The notes below the pieces were generated by a model. The model worked only from the letters and a program-made list of their open reading frames with translations. It ran no database searches and was not told the DNA's origin. 16,735 nucleotides of DNA from CAYVQU01 sp964453155 (GTDB lineage Bacteria; Chloroflexota; Anaerolineae; Anaerolineales; UBA11858). The DNA lies in NCBI GenBank assembly GCA_964453155.1, contig CAYVQU010000117.1, positions 1-16,735 of the forward strand, given 5' to 3'. Below are positions 6,452 to 13,205 of this stretch, one piece after another (positions within the stretch are counted from its first letter, which is position 1; the number at the start of each line of letters is the position of its first letter). The position numbers and the translations under genes were made by a program.

Positions 6452-7828
6452 ATGAAAGATTGGTTTTTACAACGCGTTCTCATTATTGGTGTTGCCCGGC
6501 AGGGGATGGCTTTGGCGCGGTATCTGGTTGCCCAAGGCGCGCAGGTGGTGCTGACCGATCAACGTTCTGCTGCTGACTTAGCAGCTGAACGGGCTGAACT
6601 CGCGAATCTTTCTGTGGAGTGGGTCTTAGGTGGTCATCCGCTGAGTTTATTAGATGATGTCGATCTGGTTTGCCCCTCGGGTGGGGTGCCGCTGACGATC
6701 CCCTTAATTGAGGCTGCCCAAAAACGGGGCCTCCCACTCTCGAACGATTCACAGATTTTCTTGGAAGTTGCCCCATGTAAAGTGATTGGTATCACCGGAT
6801 CGGCTGGAAAAACAACTACGACGACTCTCGTGGGCCGAATGGTTGCGGCTGCCATCGGTGTTGAAAAAACTTGGGTCGGTGGCAATATTGGGCATCCTTT
6901 GATAGCTGATGTGGCCAAGATGGAGCCGGATCATATCGCGGTAATGGAATTATCTAGTTTTCAGCTCGAAATTATGACCCGCGCTCCCCAGGTGGCCGCG
7001 ATTTTGAATATCACACCCAATCATTTGGATCGCCACAAGACTATGGCCGCGTATACGGCGGCAAAGGCCCAAATCTTGCAGCATCAAACTACAGGTGATG
7101 TGGCCATCTTAGGTCGCGATGATCCAGTAGCCTGGAATTTGGCTGAATCCGTTCAGGGTGATTTGGTCACCTTTGGGTGGGCGGATTCCCCTCAAATCCA
7201 GGCAGGTACCTTTGTTGCAGATGAGAACATTTTTTGGCGAGATGGGAGCGCGGTAGAGAATCTCTTATCTCAAAAAGAAATTCAAATACCTGGCGAGCAT
7301 AACGTAAAAAATGTTTTGGCTGCCGCCGCAATCTGCAAAGCTGCGGGACTTTCTGGTGGAATAAAGGCCGGGGTGACGGGATTTACGGGGGTCGAACACC
7401 GCCTGGAGTTCGTCGCCGAACGGAACGGAGCCGCCTGGTACAACGATACGATTGCTACTGCCCCCGAACGCGCGCTGGCTTCCATGCGGTCATTTGAACA
7501 ACCTTTGGTGCTGTTAGCCGGTGGCCGTGATAAAGATTTGCCCTGGGATGAGTTTGCTGCCTTTGTCAGTGAACGGGTCGACCATCTGATTTTATTTGGC
7601 GAAGCCCAAGATGTAATCGAACAAGCCCTCGAGTGGAATGGGTTGCCTGCACACCGCTATACCCTGAATAAATGTCCTGGTTTGCAGGCTGCGGTCCAAG
7701 TTGCAGCCAAGATTGCCCAAAAAGGTGATGTTGTTTTGTTATCCCCGGGTGGCACCAGCTTTGATGAATTTAAAGATTTTGCCGAACGTGGAGAATGGTT
7801 TAAAAAATGGGTCAAGGAACTGCCGTAA
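6452..7828 (+). CDS. murD: UDP-N-acetylmuramoylalanine--D-glutamate ligase MurD
   Basis: MurD adds D-glutamate to UDP-MurNAc-L-Ala using ATP. The frame is open from 6392, but that would overlap mraY deeply; the ATG at 6452, five bases after the mraY stop, gives the family N-terminus with a Rossmann-like RVLIIGVARQG (8-18). The 458 residues carry the P-loop GSAGKTTTT (116-124), ELSSFQLE (166-173), NHLDRH (190-195), an HNVKN segment, and NDTIATAPERA plus LAGGRDKD in the C-terminal domain. The P-loop reads GSAGK rather than the usual GTNGK of MurD, a mild oddity, but the rest of the motifs and position settle the call. Its last 22 bases overlap ftsW. Confidence 0.94.
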   Translation: MKDWFLQRVLIIGVARQGMALARYLVAQGAQVVLTDQRSAADLAAERAELANLSVEWVLGGHPLSLLDDVDLVCPSGGVPLTIPLIEAAQKRGLPLSNDSQIFLEVAPCKVIGITGSAGKTTTTTLVGRMVAAAIGVEKTWVGGNIGHPLIADVAKMEPDHIAVMELSSFQLEIMTRAPQVAAILNITPNHLDRHKTMAAYTAAKAQILQHQTTGDVAILGRDDPVAWNLAESVQGDLVTFGWADSPQIQAGTFVADENIFWRDGSAVENLLSQKEIQIPGEHNVKNVLAAAAICKAAGLSGGIKAGVTGFTGVEHRLEFVAERNGAAWYNDTIATAPERALASMRSFEQPLVLLAGGRDKDLPWDEFAAFVSERVDHLILFGEAQDVIEQALEWNGLPAHRYTLNKCPGLQAAVQVAAKIAQKGDVVLLSPGGTSFDEFKDFAERGEWFKKWVKELP

Positions 7829-9072
7829 TTCGACGCTCGCGAACGCCGCGCAGCGAAACGCCAAGTGATCAAAAATCACTCTGGCTAAAAATTGATGTCC
7901 CCCTCCTGTTGATTACCTGCACACTGGTGGTCTTGGGGATTTTAATGGTGCTCTCGGCCAGTTGGGATATTTCGTATCGTTATACCGAGACCAACTCGCC
8001 TAGTCAGATGTTCACTCGCCAAATTTGGTGGCTCGGTCTGGGTTTGGTGGGGATGACGATTTTAACTTGGATCAACTACCACTTTCTAGAGCGGTTCGCG
8101 GTATTGACGATGTTGATCACCATTGCCATGTTGATTCTCGTGCTGATAATCGGTGAAGATGCAGATGGCACCCAACGCACTTTGTTTGGAAACTCGATTC
8201 AGCCTTCCGAGTTGGCAAAGTTGATCGTTATTATTTATCTGGCGGTGTGGTTATTTGCCAAGCGTGAATTTCTAGGCGATGTCAGTTTCGGGTTAATTCC
8301 TCTGGCGGCGATTTTGGGGATTGTAGGCGGGCTGATCTTCAGTCAACCTGACTTGAGCGCAGCAGTTACGATCCTGGTGTTAGGCGGGATCATGTTCTTT
8401 CTGGCTGGCGGTGATACCAAACAGATCATGTTTTTGCTGGTTGCGGCCATAATTATTGGGTTGATCATTGTACAATTTACCCAAACCGGTAGTGCTCGGT
8501 TTGATGAATTCTGGTCCGGGTTCCGAAATCCGTTGGAATCATCCGACCATGTACAAGATTCGCTGGCTGCGCTGGCTCATGGCGGCTGGTTTGGGGTCGG
8601 TATCGGTAAAGGGGTGGTCAAACTGGTTTTGCTACCGGTGCCTCACACCGACAGCATTTTTGCCGTAGTTGGCGAAGAATTTGGTGTTTTGGGAACGACA
8701 GTGGTTGTGGTTCTCTTTGCTTTATTGCTCTGGCGTGGGCTGGTGATTGCGAAAAATGCGCCCGATGGATTAGGCCAACTGCTGGCAGCCGGGATCACCA
8801 TCTGGATTGTAATGGAAGCCTTCATGAATATGATGGCGCTGACGGGGCTGATGCCATTTGCTGGTAATGCGCTCCCATTTTTTAGTCTGGGTGGTTCCAG
8901 CCTGGTGTTTACATTGTTGGGCGTTGGGATAGTCTTGAATATTTCCCGATTGTCGGAACAGAAACAAGAAGAAGAATTACGGAGTACGATTAGTGCGTTT
9001 ATTGATTTGCGCCGGCGGGACTGGCGGCGGCGTGTATCCCGCGCTCGCGGTTCTCGAACGACTCGCCGCTGA
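7807..9072 (+). CDS. ftsW: Septal peptidoglycan glycosyltransferase FtsW
   Basis: FtsW is a SEDS-family polytopic membrane enzyme that polymerises lipid II glycan strands with its partner FtsI. The 421 residues show about ten membrane segments, IQPSELAK (131-138), FSQPDLSAAV (178-187), the PHTDSIFAVVGEEFG stretch (279-293; D282 lies where the SEDS catalytic Asp sits) and GGSSL (362-366) followed by NISR. The start overlaps the end of murD by 22 bases, with GGAG 13 bases upstream. The C-terminus is unusual: residues 401-421 are over half arginine, and this stretch lies in the 80-base overlap with murG. Position between murD and murG favours FtsW over its paralogue RodA. Confidence 0.95.
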   Translation: MGQGTAVIRRSRTPRSETPSDQKSLWLKIDVPLLLITCTLVVLGILMVLSASWDISYRYTETNSPSQMFTRQIWWLGLGLVGMTILTWINYHFLERFAVLTMLITIAMLILVLIIGEDADGTQRTLFGNSIQPSELAKLIVIIYLAVWLFAKREFLGDVSFGLIPLAAILGIVGGLIFSQPDLSAAVTILVLGGIMFFLAGGDTKQIMFLLVAAIIIGLIIVQFTQTGSARFDEFWSGFRNPLESSDHVQDSLAALAHGGWFGVGIGKGVVKLVLLPVPHTDSIFAVVGEEFGVLGTTVVVVLFALLLWRGLVIAKNAPDGLGQLLAAGITIWIVMEAFMNMMALTGLMPFAGNALPFFSLGGSSLVFTLLGVGIVLNISRLSEQKQEEELRSTISAFIDLRRRDWRRRVSRARGSRTTRR

Positions 9073-10105
9073 GCAGCCTGACCTGGAAACTCTCTGGGTT
9101 GGCGGCGACGGCAATATGGAAGCCGAGTTGGTCGCCAAAGCCGGGGTTCCATTTGAATCCATCCCTGCAGCCGGTGTGCATGGGGTGGGTTTGCGGCGTT
9201 TGCCGGGTAATCTGCTGGCGCTGTTGCGGGGTGTGGGAGCAGCCCGTAAAATCTTGCGGCGGTTTCGACCGGATGTCCTTTTTTTTACCGGTGGCTATGT
9301 TGCCGGACCAATCGCAGTCGCGGGTTTAAGAATTCCGACGGTCTTATTTGTACCCGATATCGAACCCGGTTTGGCGCTCAAATTTCTATCCCGGTTTGCA
9401 AACCGAATTGCGGTTACGGCCGAAGATTCATATCCCTATTTCCCCAATCGGGAAAAACTGCAAATCACTGGTTATCCACTCCGTTCAGTGAATTTGACCT
9501 GGGAGCCAACCGCCGCCTATTCCGCCTTTGATCTCTCACCTGATAAACCGACTTTATTGGTTACCGGCGGAAGTTTGGGATCGTTGTCGATCAATAAGGC
9601 CTTGGTCGCGGCGCTTCCAGATTTGCTCCCGGAGATGCAGATTGTACACATTACTGGCAATTTAACCTGGCCCCAGTTTGAGAACGTACAAGCGGAGTTA
9701 CCGCCAGAATTAGCTGCTAATTACCGCAGCTACCCATACCTTCATGAAAAAATGGGCGCCGCGTTCACCATTGCCGATCTGGTGCTTTCCCGGGCTGGGG
9801 CCTCCAGCATTGGGGAGTATCCCCATTTCGGAATCCCGGCGATTTTAGTGCCTTTGACTTTTGCCTGGCGGTATCAAATGGTGAATGCTCAATATTTAGT
9901 TCGCAATGAGGCCGCGGTGTTGGTCGAAGATGCTGATTTGCCCCAAAAACTTCTACCGCTGGTTCGCGATCTCATGCAAGACAACGAGCGCCGCTTAATG
10001 ATGAAAACTGCCATGCAAAATTTAGCCCGGCCTGCTGCTGCTAATGCGATCGCAGCTCTCACAGTTGAACTGGCAATCCATACCGACGGGCAAGGAAGTA
10101 AATAA
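8993..10105 (+). CDS. murG: MurG-family GlcNAc transferase (atypical motifs)
   Basis: MurG adds GlcNAc from UDP-GlcNAc to lipid I on the inner membrane face, making lipid II. The 370-residue product has the two-domain GT-B pattern: GGTGGGVYPALAV (8-20), FFTGGYVAGP (97-106), TGGSLGS (191-197), SRAGASSIGE (266-275) and a final domain with Q295 and N298. It starts with GTG, supported by GGAG eight bases upstream (8981-8984) and by the exact family N-terminus; this forces an 80-base overlap with ftsW. Two signatures differ from the textbook: the histidine of GGTGGH is glycine (G13), and the HEQN loop is replaced by VPDIEPG (120-126). I believe this variant is shared by related Chloroflexota. Position in the cluster supports the MurG role. 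Confidence 0.9.
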   Translation: MRLLICAGGTGGGVYPALAVLERLAAEQPDLETLWVGGDGNMEAELVAKAGVPFESIPAAGVHGVGLRRLPGNLLALLRGVGAARKILRRFRPDVLFFTGGYVAGPIAVAGLRIPTVLFVPDIEPGLALKFLSRFANRIAVTAEDSYPYFPNREKLQITGYPLRSVNLTWEPTAAYSAFDLSPDKPTLLVTGGSLGSLSINKALVAALPDLLPEMQIVHITGNLTWPQFENVQAELPPELAANYRSYPYLHEKMGAAFTIADLVLSRAGASSIGEYPHFGIPAILVPLTFAWRYQMVNAQYLVRNEAAVLVEDADLPQKLLPLVRDLMQDNERRLMMKTAMQNLARPAAANAIAALTVELAIHTDGQGSK

Positions 10106-10665
10106 TGGTTAGTCTGGTCGTTGTGTTTTTCATGTTTGTGGTTTTATTTGCCGTGATCGGCGCGATGCGCGGTTGGGCCCAAGAAGTTTTGGTCACGTTT
10201 AGTGTGATTTTAGCCTTCTTCCTGATCGCAGTATTAGAAGAGTTCATCCTGGAAGATGTGGCCTCTGGGATTATCGCCGATGGCACCATAACTCAATTTT
10301 GGTTGCGAACTTTAATTTTATTAATTTTGGTGTTTTTTGGGTATCAAACTCCCCGTATTTCGAAGTTTTCAGGATCGGTCCGTAAAGAGAAAATCTCGGA
10401 TAGTTTTCTGGGCGTATTCCTTGGCGGTATTAACGGTTATCTGATTGTGGGAACGCTTTGGTATTACATGTATCAGGCCGGGTACCCCTTCAAGTATTTT
10501 ATAAATCCTGAAGAATTAGTTCAGTACAACATTGAAATGTCACCGCCCTTGGAAATGGCAATCAACTTTGTAAAGAATTTACCCCCTGAATGGCTGGGAA
10601 CGGCTCCTGGAATTTATATCGCCGTCGGGTTGGCTTTCTTGTTTGTTTTGGTGGTGTTTATCTAA
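10105..10665 (+). CDS. CvpA-like integral membrane protein
   Basis: This is a 186-residue hydrophobic protein with about five membrane segments (near 3-20, 27-46, 65-80, 100-122 and 168-186). The GAMRGWAQEVL stretch (19-29) after the first helix and SFLGVFLGGINGYLI (100-114) resemble the CvpA family, whose first member was found through colicin V production and whose function is largely unknown; some members have been linked to envelope integrity. It overlaps murG and murC by one base at each end (TAATG both times), and AGGAAG (10093-10098) serves as ribosome site, so it is a genuine, translationally coupled member of the operon. A CvpA-like gene is not part of the standard dcw set. Its place between murG and murC suggests an envelope role, but this is inference. 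The family call is moderate. Confidence 0.65.
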   Translation: MVSLVVVFFMFVVLFAVIGAMRGWAQEVLVTFSVILAFFLIAVLEEFILEDVASGIIADGTITQFWLRTLILLILVFFGYQTPRISKFSGSVRKEKISDSFLGVFLGGINGYLIVGTLWYYMYQAGYPFKYFINPEELVQYNIEMSPPLEMAINFVKNLPPEWLGTAPGIYIAVGLAFLFVLVVFI

Positions 10666-12026
10666 TGCAACATGTTCATTTCATCGGGATCGGTGGTACT
10701 GGTCTCTCGGCCATTGCTCGAGTTTTGCTCGAAAGAGGATCCACGGTCAGTGGATCTGACCGGGCTTACTCACCCTTAGCCGAGGCTATTGATCAAGCTG
10801 GGGCCACCGTTTATGTTGGCCACGCGGCTGAAAATGTGGCCGGGGCCGATCTGGTCGTCCGCTCCTCGGCGGTGCCCGATGACAATGTGGAAGTCCAGGC
10901 TGCTCTGAACCAAGATATTCCGGTACTCAAACGGGCCGATTATTTGGGACAGTTGCTGGCTGATTACCAAAGCATCGCAGTTGCTGGAACCCATGGCAAA
11001 ACTTCTACCACCGCTCTGATTGCCTGGATGCTGATGGAGTTGGGGCAAGCCCCCTCCTACATCGTCGGCGGTGTCATTCGGGGTTTACGAACCAATGCCC
11101 ACGCTGGTCAAGGTTCAGCTTTCGTCATTGAAGCCGACGAATATGATCGGATGTTTTTAGGATTACGTCCCTATATCGCGATTGTGACCAATGTTGAGCA
11201 TGACCATCCCGATTGTTATCCCACCCCCGAAGATTTTCGGGCCGCTTTTCGTGACTTTGTGGGACGCCTGGTTCCCAGCGGTATGTTGCTGGCTTGTGGA
11301 GACGATCCCGGTACAGCTGAACTGGTTGACTTGGCCCAGGAAAATGGTCGCCAGGTCTTGACCTATGGCGTGAATAATCAGATGGTAGATTATTCCGCGC
11401 AAAATATTGAAGCGGTTCCTGATAGTGGTTATCAGTTTGATGTGCACTACAATGGGCAAATTCTGAATTCAATAACCTTACAGGTCCCCGGTGAGCACAA
11501 TGTCCAAAATGCCCTGGCCGCCTTTGGCGTGGCCCATCAAATGGACCAACCCCTTGATAAGATTGCCGCCGCTCTGGGATCATTTCGGGGCACCGGTCGC
11601 CGTTTTGAAATTGTGGGTGAAGTCAATGAAGTGACAGTGGTCAGCGATTACGCCCATCACCCCACCGAAATTCGGGCGACTTTAAGTGCCGCCCGGGCGC
11701 GTTATCCTGGTCGTGAAATTTGGGCTGTATGGGAGCCTCATACCTACTCGCGCACAAAAATGCTGTTTTCTGACTTTGCGGCTTCCTTTGATGCGGCCCA
11801 CCACGTCGTTGTGACCGAAGTTTACCCATCCCGCGAACCAGTTGATCCCAATTTCTCGGCCGAAGAAATTGTTGCCAGCATGGATCATCCTGCGGCCCAT
11901 TTTTGCGGTGATCTGGCTACCACAACCGAATATTTACTCACAAGTCTGAAACCATCAGACGTTCTGATCGTGTTGACTGCCGGAGATGCCGATCAGATTT
12001 GTACCCAGATATTGATGGGTTTATAA
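10665..12026 (+). CDS. murC: UDP-N-acetylmuramate--L-alanine ligase MurC
   Basis: MurC adds L-alanine to UDP-MurNAc, the first peptide step. The start at 10665 shares an A with the stop of the CvpA-like gene (TAATG) and gives the family N-terminus VHFIGIGGTGLSAIA (4-18); an upstream ATG at 10590 in the same frame lies inside the preceding gene and adds nothing recognisable. The 453 residues contain the P-loop GTHGKTST (108-115), EADEYD (146-151), NVEHDHPD (166-173), GEHNVQNALAA and SDYAHHPTEI near the start of the C-terminal domain. Most MurC enzymes read EADESD; the Tyr resembles Mpl recycling ligases, but length, SDYAHHPTEI and context point to MurC. A 17-base gap with a good ribosome site follows. 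Confidence 0.95.
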   Translation: MQHVHFIGIGGTGLSAIARVLLERGSTVSGSDRAYSPLAEAIDQAGATVYVGHAAENVAGADLVVRSSAVPDDNVEVQAALNQDIPVLKRADYLGQLLADYQSIAVAGTHGKTSTTALIAWMLMELGQAPSYIVGGVIRGLRTNAHAGQGSAFVIEADEYDRMFLGLRPYIAIVTNVEHDHPDCYPTPEDFRAAFRDFVGRLVPSGMLLACGDDPGTAELVDLAQENGRQVLTYGVNNQMVDYSAQNIEAVPDSGYQFDVHYNGQILNSITLQVPGEHNVQNALAAFGVAHQMDQPLDKIAAALGSFRGTGRRFEIVGEVNEVTVVSDYAHHPTEIRATLSAARARYPGREIWAVWEPHTYSRTKMLFSDFAASFDAAHHVVVTEVYPSREPVDPNFSAEEIVASMDHPAAHFCGDLATTTEYLLTSLKPSDVLIVLTAGDADQICTQILMGL

Positions 12027-12043
12027 ACTATTGAGGAGAATGG

Positions 12044-12232
12044 ATGACTGAACCCAAACGAAAATTTGACGTTGAATTTAGCGTGCCGCGGTTGGAGCTG
12101 CGCCCAATCGTTTCAAAAACCGTAGAAATTACATCAAAATTACCATCCAAGCCCCAGCAAATAGCCGCGGTTTCGCCTGAATATCGCCCAGAAATTATAG
12201 CTGATCTGATTAAACGGATTAAGAGCTTATAA
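12044..12232 (+). CDS. Small protein of unknown function (62 aa)
   Basis: I do not recognise this protein. The gene is credible: a GAGGAG Shine-Dalgarno (12033-12038) precedes the ATG at ideal distance, it fills the gap between murC and murB with 17 and 8 bases to spare, and it is the strongest ribosome site in this part of the operon. The 62 residues have no membrane helix and no cysteine. They are basic and proline-containing, with a lysine-rich middle (about 25-37) and a C-terminal stretch PEYRPEIIADLIKRIKSL (45-62) that could form an amphipathic helix. A cytoplasmic, perhaps membrane-associated, accessory to wall synthesis or division is possible but unproven. It could also matter mainly as a translational bridge into murB, which lacks its own clear ribosome site. 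Confidence 0.75.
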   Translation: MTEPKRKFDVEFSVPRLELRPIVSKTVEITSKLPSKPQQIAAVSPEYRPEIIADLIKRIKSL

Positions 12233-12240
12233 CCGTATTT

Positions 12241-13194
12241 ATGAATCAACCGCAGCTCAGCCAACCCTCGCCCCAGCAATGGGACCAGCTATCTACCCTT
12301 TTTGGTGATCGCCTGAAACGGGATGTAGCTCTGGCGCGTTACACCGCGGCCCGGATTGGCGGACCTGCGGACGGTTTTATTACGGCCAATTCCGTGCCGG
12401 AGTTGACTGCCACCGTATCCGAATTATGGAAAATGGGGATTTCACCCTTTATTTTAGGTGGCGGTTCGAATTTGTTGATCAGCGATCTGGGCGTACGCGG
12501 CCTGATAATTCTGAACCGGGCCAAAGAGATTGAGATTGAGGCCCAAAATCACACGGCTTGGGCTGGATCAGGAGCCAGTTTTGGACAACTCGCTCGGAAA
12601 ACAGCGGCTCAGGGTTTGGGCGGCCTCGAATGGGCTGCTGGGATTCCCGGTACAGTTGGGGGTGCAGTATTTGGCAATGCCGGTGCCCATGGTGGCGATG
12701 TGGCCGGGAACTTGCGCATGGCCGCAATCTTGCACCCAGATGGGCGTGAGGAACAGTGGGCCGTTGAAGCATTGGAATATACTTACCGCTCCAGCAAACT
12801 CAAACGGGAGGCGTTATCCCAGGTGATATTGTCGGCCAGTTTTCAGTTAGAATCCGGCTCTCCGGCAAAATCAAAAGCCCGCATTGAAAAGTTCACCGAT
12901 TACCGCAAACGGACCCAACCCCCAGGTGCCAGCCTGGGTTCGATGTTCAAAAATCCACCCGATGATTATGCTGGTCGTTTGATCGAGGCTGCGGGGCTGA
13001 AGGGGACCCGGATTGGCAACGCAGAAATCAGCCCGGTTCACGCCAATTTTTTCATCAATCGCGGCGAGACCAAGGCGGCCGACATTTATGCTCTCATCCG
13101 GCAGGCCCAAACCACAGTACAAGCCAAATTCGGTGTCAATCTTGAACTAGAAATTGAACTCATTGGCGATTTCAACCTGACACCTGCAACCTGA
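12241..13194 (+). CDS. murB: UDP-N-acetylenolpyruvoylglucosamine reductase MurB
   Basis: MurB is the FAD- and NADPH-dependent enzyme that reduces UDP-GlcNAc-enolpyruvate to UDP-MurNAc. The 317 residues contain the FAD-binding LGGGSNLLISD (72-82), GIPGTVGGAVFGNAGAHGG (124-142), TYRSSKLK (181-188) and GSMFKNP (223-229), whose serine S224 aligns with the catalytic proton donor. The size fits the shorter type II form. No Shine-Dalgarno is apparent before the ATG, so translation probably depends on coupling to the 62-residue gene ending eight bases earlier. The last residues (NLTPAT) and stop codon are made of a 7-base microrepeat. MurB between murC and ddl is a known variant of dcw order. Confidence 0.95.
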   Translation: MNQPQLSQPSPQQWDQLSTLFGDRLKRDVALARYTAARIGGPADGFITANSVPELTATVSELWKMGISPFILGGGSNLLISDLGVRGLIILNRAKEIEIEAQNHTAWAGSGASFGQLARKTAAQGLGGLEWAAGIPGTVGGAVFGNAGAHGGDVAGNLRMAAILHPDGREEQWAVEALEYTYRSSKLKREALSQVILSASFQLESGSPAKSKARIEKFTDYRKRTQPPGASLGSMFKNPPDDYAGRLIEAAGLKGTRIGNAEISPVHANFFINRGETKAADIYALIRQAQTTVQAKFGVNLELEIELIGDFNLTPAT

Positions 13195-13198
13195 AACC
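13174..13198 (+). repeat. Heptameric microrepeat across the murB stop codon
   Basis: AACCTGA, CACCTGC and AACCTGA follow one another at 13174-13194, then a partial copy AACC. All share xACCTGx in exact 7-base phase. The repeat encodes the last MurB residues and supplies the stop codon TGA (13192-13194). Short heptamer repeats of this kind are known in intergenic DNA of some bacteria, notably cyanobacteria. Here it is short and may be chance or the trace of a longer array. Confidence 0.5.
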
Positions 13199-13205
13199 AA
13201 GAAAA

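Noticed and set aside
8643..9152. 169-codon open frame on the minus strand across ftsW/murG
   Set aside because: It opposes two well-supported genes, is low in complexity and Arg/Pro-rich, and looks like an antisense shadow.
10590..10664. Earlier in-frame start for murC inside the CvpA-like gene
   Set aside because: The 25 added residues do not fit the MurC N-terminus, which begins at the TAATG junction.
11125..11583. 152-codon open frame on the minus strand inside murC
   Set aside because: It is a shadow of the MurC frame with no motif or ribosome site that I can support.
12028..12279. 83-codon minus-strand frame opposite the small 62-residue gene
   Set aside because: The plus-strand gene has a strong ribosome site and fits the operon spacing; the minus-strand frame would run against the whole operon.
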